From Kineococcus vitellinus (GTDB lineage: Bacteria > Actinomycetota > Actinomycetes > Actinomycetales > Kineococcaceae), in assembly GCF_009906315.1 (NCBI RefSeq), contig NZ_JAAALL010000008.1:1-35653 (forward strand): a DNA stretch of 35,653 nt. Reading direction: 5' to 3'. Of the stretch, positions 1-8,497 are shown one piece after another (position 1 is the stretch's first letter; every line of letters begins with the position of its first letter). The position numbers and the translations under genes are program-made. The notes under the pieces were generated by a model, which saw nothing but the letters and a program-made list of their open reading frames with translations, did no database searches and was not told where the DNA came from.

Positions 1-107
1 CCCCAGCAGGTCCCCGAGCAGACCCCCGCACGACCGTCCGTGACCGCCCGGCTGCGGGCCGGCGGGGGTTGGGCACGACGAACGCCGTCTCCCGGAAGGT
101 CGCCCTC

Positions 108-1097
108 GTGTCGATGCCGCTGTCCATCCTCGACCTCGCGCCCATCGCGCCCGGTGAGTCCCCCACCGAGAGCATCGCGGCCAGCGTCGCGCTGGCCCAG
201 GAGGCCGAGCGGCACGGCTACCGGCGCGTCTGGTACGCCGAGCACCACAACATGCCGACGATCTCCTCCTCGGCGCCCGCGGTGCTCATCGCCCACGTGG
301 GAGCGCACACCTCCACGATCCGCCTCGGCGCCGGCGGCGTCATGCTGCCCAACCACTCGCCGCTGGCGATCGCGGAGCAGTTCGGCACGCTGGAGGCCAT
401 GTACCCGGGCCGCATCGACCTGGGCCTGGGTCGTGCACCCGGTTCCGACCAGCAGACCACCTACGCGCTGCGCCGCGACCCGGCCGCCTCGGAGCAGTTC
501 CCCGAGGACGTCGCCGAGCTGCGCGACTACTTCGCGGGCACCTCTCGGGTGCCGGGGGTCAGCGCGGTGCCGGGCGACGGGGCGCGGGTGCCGCTGTACC
601 TGCTGGGCTCGTCGACGTTCGGCGCGCGGCTGGCCGCCGCGCTCGGGCTGCCCTACGCGTTCGCCTCGCACTTCGCGCCGCAGGCCCTGCACGCGGCGGT
701 GACCGCCTACCGCGAGCAGTTCCGCCCCTCGGCGCAGCTGGAGCACCCGCACGTCATCGCGGGCGTGAACGTCGTCGCCGCCGACACCGCCGAGGAGGCG
801 CGCCGCTCCCACGAGCAGGTGCAGCGCCAGTTCGCGGTGTCGCTGTTCGGCCGGGGCCGCACCTTCACCGAGCCGGAGGTGGACATCCTCATGGAGACCG
901 CGGCCGGTCAGCACGTGCGGCAGATGCAGTCCTACGCGGCGGTCGGCACGCCCGCCGACGTCCGCGCCTACCTGGAGGAGTTCCGCCGGCACGCGGGTGC
1001 GGACGAGCTCATCGTCGCCCACCAGGCCCGCGACACGCAGGCGCGGCTGCGCTCGGTGCGGCTGACCGCCGAGGCGTTCGAGGGCGCGCCCGTCTGA
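108..1097 (+). CDS. LLM class flavin-dependent oxidoreductase (luciferase-like)
   Basis: This is a single-domain bacterial-luciferase-like (TIM barrel) protein of about 329 residues, expected to use reduced flavin to oxidise an unidentified small molecule in the cytoplasm. Family hallmarks are the opening [13 protein letters not shown], the early YAEHHNMP segment, the [11 protein letters not shown] and DLGLGRAPG segments, and the C-terminal [14 protein letters not shown] stretch. This layout matches the group of short 'MsnO8/YhbW-like' LLM proteins. I placed the start at GTG 108, where GGAAGG lies 8 nt upstream; TTG 69 and ATG 114 are alternatives in the same frame, and homologues usually begin close to the MPLSILDL segment. 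The 107 nt to the left hold nothing I can recognise. The gene is convergent with the next one, with only 2 nt between stop codons. The substrate cannot be predicted. Confidence 0.85.
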   Translation: MSMPLSILDLAPIAPGESPTESIAASVALAQEAERHGYRRVWYAEHHNMPTISSSAPAVLIAHVGAHTSTIRLGAGGVMLPNHSPLAIAEQFGTLEAMYPGRIDLGLGRAPGSDQQTTYALRRDPAASEQFPEDVAELRDYFAGTSRVPGVSAVPGDGARVPLYLLGSSTFGARLAAALGLPYAFASHFAPQALHAAVTAYREQFRPSAQLEHPHVIAGVNVVAADTAEEARRSHEQVQRQFAVSLFGRGRTFTEPEVDILMETAAGQHVRQMQSYAAVGTPADVRAYLEEFRRHAGADELIVAHQARDTQARLRSVRLTAEAFEGAPV

Positions 1098-1099
1098 GG

Positions 1100-1993
1100 T
1101 CAGGGGCCGGGGGCGGCGAGCACCCGCTCCAGGGTCCGCCGCCCGAGCGCGCTCATCGCCGGGTTGCTCTCGAGGTAGTACCGGACGAGGCCGATGGCCT
1201 GGGCGAACGCCCAGGCCCGGCCTCGTGCGCGTTCCAGCTCCCCGCAGCCCAGCCGGGCGTGGAACTCCTCGCGCGCCTGCTGCCCGAACAGGTGCCAGGC
1301 CGCGACGAGGTCCAGCGCCGGGTCGGCCGCTCCGAGCCCGCCCACGTCGAGGACGCCCACCAGGCGGCCGGAGCCGGCGGGGTCGACGAGCACGTTGCCG
1401 GGCACCAGGTCCCCGTGGGTCAGCAGGTCCGGCTGCTCGCGCGGCAGCGTGCGCAGCGCCGCCCACGCCGCGCGGCAGCGCGGCACGTCCAGCAGGTCCT
1501 CGCTGCGCGCGCAGCACTGCTCCACCCACGCGTCGTGGGCTCTCAGGTCGCCGCCGCGGCCGGTGCCGCGGAACGTCCGCCCCCGCGTGGGCAGGGCGCG
1601 CACGTCCGCGACGAACCGCGCGAGGTCGCGCGCCAGGGCGGGTGAGCCGCAGCCGTCGGCGACGGTCCCCGGCAGCCACGACTGCACGGCCCAGGGGACG
1701 GGGCAGCCCGGGCCCGGTTCGCCGAGCGCGACGGGTGCGGGGGTGGCCACGGCGGTGCGTCCCAGCAGCTCGCGGGCCGCCTCGGCCTCGCGGCGCAGCT
1801 CCTCGCGCAACCGCGCCGGCGGCCCGGGGCGCAGCGGGAAGCGGGCGACGAGCTCGTCACCGATGCGGAAGAGCGCGTTGACGGTGCCGTCGGAGCGCAC
1901 CGGCCGCACCGGCAGGTCCCGCCACGCCGGGAACTGCGCGGCCACCAGCCGGCGGACGACCGCGGGCGGCAGCGCGAGCTGGCCGGGGTGCAT
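1100..1993 (-). CDS. Aminoglycoside/macrolide phosphotransferase-family protein
   Basis: A 297-residue protein-kinase-fold phosphotransferase. The catalytic loop reads HGDLVPGN (His193, Asp195, Asn200) and the metal-binding Asp follows in GVLDVGGL (Asp216), both typical of the APH family (PF01636). The N-lobe contains the VNALFRIGDELVARFP strand pair, like macrolide phosphotransferase-type members. Such proteins transfer phosphate from a nucleotide to small hydroxylated substrates; many chromosomal actinobacterial copies have no proven resistance role, so I do not call it a resistance gene. ATG 1993 was chosen because similarity to the family begins with LPPAVVRRLV; a GTG 18 nt upstream is possible, and neither has a good ribosome binding site. 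It is transcribed away from the VOC gene across a 221-nt spacer. Confidence 0.8.
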   Translation of the reverse strand: MHPGQLALPPAVVRRLVAAQFPAWRDLPVRPVRSDGTVNALFRIGDELVARFPLRPGPPARLREELRREAEAARELLGRTAVATPAPVALGEPGPGCPVPWAVQSWLPGTVADGCGSPALARDLARFVADVRALPTRGRTFRGTGRGGDLRAHDAWVEQCCARSEDLLDVPRCRAAWAALRTLPREQPDLLTHGDLVPGNVLVDPAGSGRLVGVLDVGGLGAADPALDLVAAWHLFGQQAREEFHARLGCGELERARGRAWAFAQAIGLVRYYLESNPAMSALGRRTLERVLAAPGP

Positions 1994-2214
1994 GGCCGGG
2001 ACACCGCTCACGGCGGGAGTCCAGCACGAGCGCCACCGTCCGGGCCACGGGTTTCCCGACCGGGGGTCCCCCACGGCGGTCGTCGGGTCGGGACTGGCCG
2101 GGGCGGGAGTCCCCACCGCGCCGGCCTGCGCCGCGCCGCGGGCTCGTGTCGCACCCCGCGGCTAGCGTCGCCCGCGCCGGCGAGCGGCGCCGGGACGTCG
2201 ACGAGGAGGCCGAC

Positions 2215-2625
2215 ATGACCGAGGTGCTCAGCGCGTTCACCTGCTACCGGGACCCGGACGCCGCGGTGCGCTGGCTGGAGCGGGTGCTGGGGTTCGAGGT
2301 GGTCAGCGCCTACCGGGACGAGGCCAGCGGCCGGCTGGAGCACGCGGAGCTGCGCCGCGGCGAGGCGGTGGTCATGGTCCAGCACGACGCGCAGGGCTAC
2401 GACGTGCCCGCGGTGAAGGGCGGCTCGGTGGGCCACGGGCTGTACCTGGCGGTCGGGGAGGACGCCGCGGTCGACGAGCTGCACCGGCGCGCCGTCGAGG
2501 CCGGCGCCCACGTCCTGGCCGGGCCCGCGACGACGGAGTGGGGCAACCACCACGTCGAGCTGCTGGACCCGGAGGGCCGGCAGTGGTCGGTCGGCGCGTA
2601 CGTGCCGGGACGGGCCGCCTGGTGA
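2215..2625 (+). CDS. VOC family (glyoxalase/bleomycin-resistance fold) protein
   Basis: A 136-residue single VOC domain with the usual two beta-alpha-beta-beta-beta halves: FTCYRDPDAAVRWLERVLGFEV at the N-terminus and HHVELLDPEGRQWSVGAYVPG at the C-terminus, the latter being the characteristic DPEGxxW ending. Proteins of this kind resemble PhnB/YkcA-like members and may bind a metal or a drug; the ligand is unknown. The start is ATG 2215 because GAGGAGG lies 5 nt upstream (2203-2209). A possible -10 box TAGCGT at 2163-2168 would give a leader of about 40 nt. A strong hairpin follows the stop codon. Confidence 0.85.
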   Translation: MTEVLSAFTCYRDPDAAVRWLERVLGFEVVSAYRDEASGRLEHAELRRGEAVVMVQHDAQGYDVPAVKGGSVGHGLYLAVGEDAAVDELHRRAVEAGAHVLAGPATTEWGNHHVELLDPEGRQWSVGAYVPGRAAW

Positions 2626-2631
2626 GCGCGG

Positions 2632-2665
2632 CGGGCGCGGCCCGGCACCGGGTCGGGCCCGCCCG
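2632..2665. terminator. Bidirectional terminator hairpin
   Basis: The arms CGGGCG-c-GGCCCG and CGGGCC-CGCCCG pair over 12 bp with one bulged C and a 9-nt loop. The hairpin lies between the convergent VOC gene (stop 2625) and the winged-helix gene (stop at 2666). There is no T-run, as is common for actinobacterial terminators. Confidence 0.6.
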
Positions 2666-3760
2666 TCAGCCGAGGCGGCCGCTCGGCAGCGCCGCCGCCC
2701 GCCGCCGCAGCGCCGCGAGCTGCGCGGCGGAGGGCTCGGCGAACCAGTCGGCGCTGATCCCCTCGCCCGCGCGCGTCCAGGTGCCCACGACGGTGCCCGC
2801 GGCGACGAGGGTGCCGCGGAAGACGCCGTTGCCGCCGGGCACGACCCGGTCCGCGTGCTCGCGCGCCAGCACGTGCCCGCGGTGGGCGTAACCGAGCAGG
2901 AACTCGTCGAAGCCCGGCAGCAGGTGCAGCTCGCGCAGCGCCCGGCGGTGCGCGGCGACGAGGCCGGCGACGGCCGGGTCGACCAGGTGCTCGACGCCGT
3001 CGACCTGCACGGCCTCGAACCCGCCGCGCACGGCGGCGAAGGCCCGCCGCGCCATGCCCAGCGGCAGCTTCGTCCAGCCCGCGAAGTCGGCCGCGCTCGC
3101 CGGCCCGTGCCCGCGCAGGTAGCGCTCCGCCCACCGCGCCGCGGCCTCCTCGTCCTCCGCGGCGTCCCCGGCCCCCTCCGGTCCGCCCGGTGCCCCGGCG
3201 GCCGGCAGCCACTCCTCGAGGAGCACGAACGCCTGCTCGCGGCCCAGCAGCGGCCCCTGGCACAGCGCGCCGGTCGCCGACAGTTGGAAGAGCAGGTGGT
3301 AGCCGCGCCCGGCGGCCGTGGGCTGCCCGGCCCGCTCGAAGGCCGCGAGCAGGTCCGCGCGCGAGGCCCCGCGCGAGCCGGTGAGCAGCTCCTGGGCGCA
3401 CCGCAGCGCCACCGCCAGGTCGGCCTCGCCGATGCCCAGCTGCGCGCGCCGGCGGGCGCTCGCGGCCACCGTGCGCCGCGCGCACAGGCGCAGCACCGGG
3501 CGCAGGTCGTCGCGGCCGATCAGGTGCAGGGTGCCCCGCACGGGCCACGAGCGCACCACCTCGCCGGTCGCCAGCGCCCGCGCGAGGTCGTCGCCGCCGT
3601 CGGCCGTCCGCAGCGCGACCGCGGTGGCGGCGGCCCGCAGGTCCTGCGCCTGCACCGCGCCCAGGCGCCGCACGACCTCCGCGGCACCGCCCGCGCGCGG
3701 GAGCACGCCCTGCGCGGCCAGCCGCCACACCCCGACCTCGCCCGCCGCCAGCTCCGTCAC
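2666..3760 (-). CDS. Winged-helix DNA-binding protein, possible AlkZ-type DNA glycosylase (HTH_42)
   Basis: A 364-residue member of the HTH_42/winged-helix family (PF06224) that includes the interstrand-crosslink glycosylases AlkZ of Streptomyces and YcaQ of Escherichia coli. The N-terminal GAVQAQD places Gln37 and Gln39 as a QxQ motif, the arrangement of catalytic glutamines reported for AlkZ, rather than the QxD of YcaQ. The conserved RSWPVRGTLHLI segment follows at about residues 70-82, and FRGTLVAAGTVVGTW near the C-terminus is also typical. From this I infer removal of bulky alkylated bases or crosslinks, with moderate confidence; many family members are untested. The start is GTG 3760; the sequence GAGCGT 6 nt upstream looks like a -10 box for a leaderless message. 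The gene lies 1 kb from the dinB-alkA repair pair but is not in an operon with it. Confidence 0.75.
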   Translation of the reverse strand: MTELAAGEVGVWRLAAQGVLPRAGGAAEVVRRLGAVQAQDLRAAATAVALRTADGGDDLARALATGEVVRSWPVRGTLHLIGRDDLRPVLRLCARRTVAASARRRAQLGIGEADLAVALRCAQELLTGSRGASRADLLAAFERAGQPTAAGRGYHLLFQLSATGALCQGPLLGREQAFVLLEEWLPAAGAPGGPEGAGDAAEDEEAAARWAERYLRGHGPASAADFAGWTKLPLGMARRAFAAVRGGFEAVQVDGVEHLVDPAVAGLVAAHRRALRELHLLPGFDEFLLGYAHRGHVLAREHADRVVPGGNGVFRGTLVAAGTVVGTWTRAGEGISADWFAEPSAAQLAALRRRAAALPSGRLG

Positions 3761-3815
3761 GCGCCCACGCTCCCACCGCCCTGCGACACGCGGCCAGGGT
3801 CCCCCGGCTCCCGCG

Positions 3816-3870
3816 GTGATCTTCCTCCAGGCGCTGGGCGCCTGGCTCCAGGTGCACCGTCGAAGATCAC
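3816..3870. repeat. Expanded copy of the dispersed GTGATCTTC palindrome
   Basis: The outer arms are GTGATCTTC and GAAGATCAC. Read on the minus strand, the first 20 bases match the 14190 and 26661 copies at 19 of 20 positions (GTGATCTTCnACGGTGCACC). The centre then carries extra sequence with its own perfect 8-bp hairpin (CCAGGCGC-tgg-GCGCCTGG). It lies 20 nt beyond the stop of the TauE-like gene and upstream of the winged-helix gene, so it could terminate the former. Confidence 0.75.
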
Positions 3871-3890
3871 CACCGGGAGCGGGGGGCGGG

Positions 3891-4646
3891 TCAGCGCAGC
3901 AGGTTGAGGCCGGAGACGACCGACAGGCCCAGCACCCAGCCCTCGAACTTCTTCTGGTCGATCCGCTTGGCCAGCCACCACCCGAGGAGCGCGCCCACGA
4001 CGACGGCCGGCGCGAGCTTGAGGTCCAGCCACAGCGACTCGGTGCTGATGAGGCCCAGGCCGAGGCTGAAGGGCACCTTGAAGACGTTGACGATGAAGAA
4101 GAACCAGGCGCCGGTGCCCAGGAACGACATGACGCCCAGGCCCATGGTGAACAGGTAGATCGACATGGGGGCCCCGCCGGCGTTGGCGACCATGGTGGTG
4201 AACCCGGCGAGGAACCCGAAACCCACCGCCGTCAGCCGCCGCGCGGCGGGGGTCATCGGCACGACGTCCTCGCGCCGGCGCAGCCGGTGCTGGCGCCACA
4301 GGTGGATCGCCACGAGCAGCACCAGCAGGGCGCCGATGGAGCGGCGCATCACCGTGTCGTCGACGACCCGCACGAAGCCCGCGCCGGCGACCACCCCCAC
4401 GGCGACGCTGGGGAAGAGCCGCACCAGCAGCCCCCACTCGGCGTGCCGGCGGTAGATCGAGATGGCGAACACGTCGCCCAGGATCAGCAGCGGCAGGATG
4501 ATCCCGGTCGACTCCTTGGCCGGCAGCACGAAGGCGAAGATCGCGACCGCGATCGTCCCCGCGCCGCCGATGGAGGTCTTGGAGAAGCCGATGACGAGGG
4601 CCGCCAGGAGCAGGGGGAGGAAGTCGGTCGTGGACACGTCCAGCAC
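3891..4646 (-). CDS. TauE/SafE (TSUP) family sulfite/organosulfur exporter
   Basis: A 251-residue integral membrane protein with about eight hydrophobic segments in two similar halves, the standard TSUP layout (PF01925). Each half has the typical glycine-rich opening: GFSKTSIGGAGTIAV near residue 20 and GFLAGFTTMVANAGGAPMSIYL near residue 155. Family members move sulfite, sulfoacetate, taurine-derived or other small anions across the cytoplasmic membrane; the substrate here is unknown and no sulfur-metabolism gene is adjacent. The start is GTG 4646, supported by a TAGTCT -10 box 6 nt before it, which suggests a leaderless transcript. It is divergent from dinB. Confidence 0.88.
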   Translation of the reverse strand: MLDVSTTDFLPLLLAALVIGFSKTSIGGAGTIAVAIFAFVLPAKESTGIILPLLILGDVFAISIYRRHAEWGLLVRLFPSVAVGVVAGAGFVRVVDDTVMRRSIGALLVLLVAIHLWRQHRLRRREDVVPMTPAARRLTAVGFGFLAGFTTMVANAGGAPMSIYLFTMGLGVMSFLGTGAWFFFIVNVFKVPFSLGLGLISTESLWLDLKLAPAVVVGALLGWWLAKRIDQKKFEGWVLGLSVVSGLNLLR

Positions 4647-4652
4647 CGTCGG

Positions 4653-4658
4653 AGACTA
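4653..4658 (-). promoter_or_regulatory. -10 box TAGTCT for leaderless tauE-like gene
   Basis: On the minus strand TAGTCT ends 6 nt before GTG 4646, so transcription would begin at or next to the start codon. No good -35 hexamer is visible. Confidence 0.45.
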
Positions 4659-4724
4659 CTGAGCGCACCCGCGCCCGGTGCCGCCGGTGCCGCCGGTGTC
4701 GGTGCCGCGGTGCAGACTCGTCGG

Positions 4725-6206
4725 GTGGGGGAGGTGGCGGAGCGCGTCGCGCGACGGGGCGGGCGCCCGGACCCGACACGTCCCGGCGTGCTGCACCTGG
4801 ACCTCGACGCCTTCTTCGCGGCCGTCGAGCAGCGCGACAAGCCCTCGCTGCGCGGCAAGCCCGTCGTCGTCGGCGGCACCGGTGGGCGGGGGGTCGTCGC
4901 GACCGCCAGCTACGAGGCGCGCGTCTTCGGCATCGGCTCGGCCATGCCCACGCAGCGGGCCCGCCGGCTGTGCCCGAACGCCGCCTACCTCGCGGGCCGC
5001 TTCGAGGCCTACCGGACGGTCTCCGAGCAGGTCATGGCGCTGGCGCGCGAGCTGTCGCCGCTCGTGGAGCCGCTGTCCCTGGACGAGGCCTACGTGGACC
5101 TGTCCGCCGTCCACGACGACCTCGACGTGGACGCCGTCACCCGCATCGCGCAGGAGTTCCGCGCCGCGGTGCGCGCGCGCACCGGCCTGACGGTCTCGGT
5201 GGGCGTGGGCGCCAGCAAGCTGCTCGCCAAGATCGCCTCCGACCTGCGCAAGCCCGACGCCCTCGTCGTCGTCCCCCCGCACGAGCAGCGGGAGCTGCTG
5301 GCGCCGATGAGCGTGCGGGCCCTGCCGGGCGTGGGCGCCGTGACCGGTGACCGGCTCGTGCGGGCCGGGCTGCGCACGGTGGGCGACCTCGCCGCCGCCG
5401 ACGAGGCCGAGCTGGTGCGCATGCTCGGCAAGGCCCACGGCAGCGGTCTGCTGGCCTTCGCCCGCGGGGTCGACCCGCGCCCCGTCGTCGCCGAGCGGGA
5501 GGCGAAGTCGGTCTCCGCGGAGGAGACGTTCGCCCTGGACCTCACCGACCGCCGCGACCTCACCGAGCGCGCCCGGCGGATGGCCGCCCGCGTCGCGGCC
5601 CGCCTGCAGGCGGCCGGCGTGTCCGGGCGCACCGTCACCATCAAGGTGCGCCGCTACGACTTCACCACCCTCAACCGCTCGCGCACGCTGCCGCGCACCA
5701 CGTGCGCCGCCGGCGAGATCGCCGCCCAGGCCGCCGAGCTGCTCGAGGGCGTCGACGTCGCCGACGGCGTGCGGCTGCTGGGCGTGGGGGTCTCGGGGCT
5801 GTCGGAGTTCAGCCAGGCGGACCTGCTGGCAGACCTCCTCGACGAGCAGCCCGACGAGCGGCCCGACGAGGAGCCCGGCGAGCGGTCCGGCGAGCAGCCC
5901 GAGGGGTCCGCGGACCCCGGGCACCCGGACGGCGGGGAGCCGCAGGGGGAGCCGGGCGCCCTGCTGGAGGGCGGTTCGCCGCGGCCCTACGGCCCGCACG
6001 CGGCGCCGGGCTGGCGGCCGGGGCAGGACGTCGCGCACGCCGAGCACGGTCCCGGCTGGGTGCAGGGCTCCGGCGCGGGCCGGGTCACCGTCCGCTTCGA
6101 GGGACCGCACACCCCCGTGGGGCGCATCCGCACCTTCCGCGACGACGACCCCGGCCTCGTCCCCGTCGGCCCGCCCGTCTTCGACCCCGAGCGGGGCGGC
6201 GCGTGA
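4725..6206 (+). CDS. dinB: DNA polymerase IV (Y-family translesion polymerase)
   Basis: A 493-residue Y-family polymerase for error-prone bypass of damaged bases. Visible motifs are HLDLDAFFAAVE (metal ligand Asp26, with the double-Phe steric-gate region at 30-31), SYEARVFGIGSAMP, the catalytic SLDEAYVDL (Asp120, Glu121), SVGVGASKLLAKIASDLRKPD, and the helix-hairpin-helix LPGVGAVTGDRL. The little-finger domain follows, then an acidic low-complexity linker rich in DE, PDE and GE repeats, and a C-terminal segment (HGPGWVQGSGAGRVTVRFEG) that I associate with actinobacterial DinB proteins. There is no obvious beta-clamp pentapeptide at the extreme end. GTG 4725 was chosen because CAGACT sits 6 nt upstream like the other leaderless starts here; GTG 4734 and 4788 are alternatives. 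I see no LexA box in the 78-nt spacer. The next gene overlaps by 4 nt. Confidence 0.93.
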   Translation: MGEVAERVARRGGRPDPTRPGVLHLDLDAFFAAVEQRDKPSLRGKPVVVGGTGGRGVVATASYEARVFGIGSAMPTQRARRLCPNAAYLAGRFEAYRTVSEQVMALARELSPLVEPLSLDEAYVDLSAVHDDLDVDAVTRIAQEFRAAVRARTGLTVSVGVGASKLLAKIASDLRKPDALVVVPPHEQRELLAPMSVRALPGVGAVTGDRLVRAGLRTVGDLAAADEAELVRMLGKAHGSGLLAFARGVDPRPVVAEREAKSVSAEETFALDLTDRRDLTERARRMAARVAARLQAAGVSGRTVTIKVRRYDFTTLNRSRTLPRTTCAAGEIAAQAAELLEGVDVADGVRLLGVGVSGLSEFSQADLLADLLDEQPDERPDEEPGERSGEQPEGSADPGHPDGGEPQGEPGALLEGGSPRPYGPHAAPGWRPGQDVAHAEHGPGWVQGSGAGRVTVRFEGPHTPVGRIRTFRDDDPGLVPVGPPVFDPERGGA

Positions 6207-7132
6207 GCGGCGGCACCGCGCCGCGGGCCGAGCGGCGGCTGGCCGTGCCCGGCGGGCTGGCGGCCGTGCCGCTGCGCCGCTTCCTGCTGGCGCACGCGCT
6301 GCCCGGCGCCGAGCGCCACGCCGACGGCGTCCACACCCGCACCTTCCCCACGGCCGCGGGCCCGGTGGTCGCCGACGTCGACCTGGGGACCGCGCCGCGC
6401 TGCGAGCAGGTCGTGGTGCGCCTCGTCGCCCCCGGGGAGGTGGCGGGCGCGGAGCGCGTGGTGGACGAGGTGGCCGCGCGGGTGCGCCGCTGGCTGGACC
6501 TCGACGGCCCGCACGCGGCCGCCGAGGCCGCGCTGGGCGCCGACCCCCGGCTGGGGGACCTCGTGGCCGCCCGTCCCGGCCTGCGGGTGCCGCGCACCGT
6601 CGTCGGCGCCGAGACCGCGGTGTGCACGGTGCTGGGCCAGCAGGTCTCGCTGGCCGCCGCCCGCACCTTCGCCGGCCGCCTCGTCGCCGCCTGGGGCGCC
6701 CCCGTCGCAGCGGGCCTGGCCGCCTTCCCGCTCCCGGCCGCGCTGGCCGCCGCGGGCCCGGACGCGATCCGCGCGGCCACCGGGGTCACCGGCGCGCGCG
6801 CCCGCACCGTCCACGCGCTCGCCGCGGCGCTGGCCGACGGCCTCGACCTCGACGCCGCGGCCGGCGACCCGCGGGCGGCGGCCGCGGCCCACGCCGCGCT
6901 GCTCGCGCTGCCGGGGATCGGGCCGTGGACGGCGGACTACGTCGCGCTGCGCGTCTTCGGCGACTCCGACGCCTTCCTGGCCGGTGACCTCGTCCTGCGC
7001 CGCGCCCTCGGCGGCGTCGGCGCGAAGGAGGCGCTGGCGCTGGCGGAGCGGTGGCGGCCCTGGCGCGGGTACGCGCTGCTGCACCTGTGGACGGCGGAGG
7101 TGTTCGCCGACGCGCCCGCCCCGGCGCGCTGA
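6203..7132 (+). CDS. alkA: AlkA-type DNA-3-methyladenine glycosylase (HhH-GPD)
   Basis: A 309-residue base-excision glycosylase that should remove alkylated purines. The N-terminal half is the AlkA_N-like sheet (HTRTFPTAAGPVVADVDLG). The helix-hairpin-helix reads LPGIGPWTADYVALR, followed by DAFLAGDLVLRRALG, where Asp262 occupies the catalytic aspartate position of the HhH-GPD superfamily. VCTVLGQQVSLAAART is the usual core helix. There is no Ada methyltransferase or AraC domain fused in front, unlike many actinobacterial AlkA/Ada fusions. The GTG start overlaps the dinB stop as GTGA, so the two repair proteins are almost certainly translationally coupled: one clears alkylated bases, the other copies past those left. 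A hairpin embracing the stop codon ends the operon. Confidence 0.88.
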   Translation: MSGGTAPRAERRLAVPGGLAAVPLRRFLLAHALPGAERHADGVHTRTFPTAAGPVVADVDLGTAPRCEQVVVRLVAPGEVAGAERVVDEVAARVRRWLDLDGPHAAAEAALGADPRLGDLVAARPGLRVPRTVVGAETAVCTVLGQQVSLAAARTFAGRLVAAWGAPVAAGLAAFPLPAALAAAGPDAIRAATGVTGARARTVHALAAALADGLDLDAAAGDPRAAAAAHAALLALPGIGPWTADYVALRVFGDSDAFLAGDLVLRRALGGVGAKEALALAERWRPWRGYALLHLWTAEVFADAPAPAR

Positions 7133-7163
7133 GCGGCGCCTCCGCGCCGCGGCCGCTCAGCGC
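7126..7163. terminator. Bidirectional terminator spanning both stop codons
   Basis: Perfect 12-bp arms GCGCTGAGCGGC and GCCGCTCAGCGC with a 14-nt loop. The left arm contains the alkA stop (TGA 7130-7132) and the right arm contains the reverse-strand stop of the CapA-like gene (7157-7159). Confidence 0.7.
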
Positions 7164-8263
7164 CCGTGCAGGTCGGTGCAGCCGCGCAGCGCCTCCTCGT
7201 CCTCGACGGCCCGCGCGGCCTCGGCCCCCGTCAGCGGCACCGGCACGCCGGAGACGATGCGCGCCGGTTCCCACCGCGCGTCCGCGGCGCCGCCGTCGCC
7301 GGGCAGCGTCAGCAGCAGCACCCCCGTCCGCGTGGTGACCCCCTGGCGCGCGTAGAAGACGAAGTTGCCCAGGCCGTAGTCGACGTAGCCGGTGCGCCCG
7401 CCGGCCTCCTTCCAGCCGCCGCCGAGCAGCCGGTGCGCGTGCGAGCCCACGACGGCGTCGGCGCCCGCGGCCACCAGCGCGTCCGCGAGCTCCTCCTGCG
7501 CCGGCAGCGGGCAGCCGGCCAGCTCCTCGCCCCAGTGCAGGACGACGACGACGGAGGCGCCGCTCCCCGCCGCCGCGCGCACCCCGCTCAGCAGCCGCTG
7601 CCGGCCGGCGGCGCTCTTCACGGAGGCGACGCCGCCGTGGCGGGGGCCGGCGGTCCAGTCCGCGGCCAGGCTGGAGTCGAGGACCTGGGTGGCGTCGAAG
7701 ACCGCCAGGCGGTGCCCGCGCACGCTCGTCGTCCAGGGGGCGTGCGCGGCGTCGGCGTCCGCGCCGATCCCGACCAGCGGAACCCCCTGCGAGGCCCCCG
7801 CGGCCAGGGTGTCCGCGAGGCCGTCGCGGCCGCGGTCGAGGGCGTGGTTGTTGGCCATCGCCGCGACGTCGACCCCGGCCGAGCGCAGCGCCCCGAGCGC
7901 CGCGGGCGGTGCGGCGAAGGTGAACCGCTTGGCCGCCGGCGTGCCGCCGGTGGTGATGGCCGTCTCCACGTTGACGACCGCGACGTCGGCCGCCGACAGC
8001 AGCGGCGCGATCGCGTCCAGGCCGCCGGGTTCCAGGGCGGCGGCGCTGGAACCCGCGAAGTGGACGTCACCGGCCACAGCCACGGTGAGTGGCGCCGCCG
8101 TCGAGGAGCCGGCCCCGGGGGCCGGGACGAACCCCTCGACGGCGGGGTCCCCGGCGGACGGGCTGCCCGCGGCGGGGGAGCAGGCGCTCAGCAGCAGCAG
8201 CGCGACGGCCGCCGCCGCGCGGTGCAGCGGGCAGGTGCGCGCGCGGGGCCCGGGAGTCTCCAC
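7157..8263 (-). CDS. CapA family (poly-gamma-glutamate/capsule-type) lipoprotein
   Basis: A 368-residue calcineurin-like metallophosphoesterase-fold protein of the CapA/PgsA family (PF09587). The N-terminus has basic residues, a hydrophobic stretch and the lipobox LLSAC (Cys28), so it should be a lipid-anchored protein on the outer face of the membrane. Family motifs are VAVAGDVHFAG, DVAVVNVETAI, VDVAAMANNHALDRG, VVVLHWGEE, GADAVVGSHAHRL and YGLGNFVFY; the conserved D, NxE, NNH, HWG and HxH residues are all present. Partners PgsB/PgsC are absent, so a polymer-synthesis role is unsupported; isolated CapA proteins are common and their substrate is unknown. GTG 8263 is the preferred start because it gives a normal signal peptide; GTG 8299 is possible. 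Confidence 0.85.
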   Translation of the reverse strand: METPGPRARTCPLHRAAAAVALLLLSACSPAAGSPSAGDPAVEGFVPAPGAGSSTAAPLTVAVAGDVHFAGSSAAALEPGGLDAIAPLLSAADVAVVNVETAITTGGTPAAKRFTFAAPPAALGALRSAGVDVAAMANNHALDRGRDGLADTLAAGASQGVPLVGIGADADAAHAPWTTSVRGHRLAVFDATQVLDSSLAADWTAGPRHGGVASVKSAAGRQRLLSGVRAAAGSGASVVVVLHWGEELAGCPLPAQEELADALVAAGADAVVGSHAHRLLGGGWKEAGGRTGYVDYGLGNFVFYARQGVTTRTGVLLLTLPGDGGAADARWEPARIVSGVPVPLTGAEAARAVEDEEALRGCTDLHGR

Positions 8264-8497
8264 GCCTGCAGGACGCGCCGGCCGCCCGCGCTGTTGCACC
8301 CGTTGCGGCGGGGGGTTTCCGTCGGTGCCGAACCCGGGGGCGTCGGTGCCACGGCGCGGCTCCTCTCGTCCGCGGGCCGCTCGGCCCGCGCGCGCCGGGG
8401 TGGTCGCGCTGCGGGGAGGACGCGGCGGGGGCCGCTCCTGTTGCGCCGCTCCCGCGACCGCCCTCGCGATCCCCCGCCCGGGGCGCCGCGCGCACCG

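Noticed and set aside
3318-4724. Long upstream extension of the dinB frame
   Set aside because: It is antisense to the winged-helix and TauE genes and has no polymerase similarity before residue VGEVAERV.
4647-4724. LexA/SOS box before dinB
   Set aside because: No GAAC-N4-GTTC-like sequence is present in the spacer.
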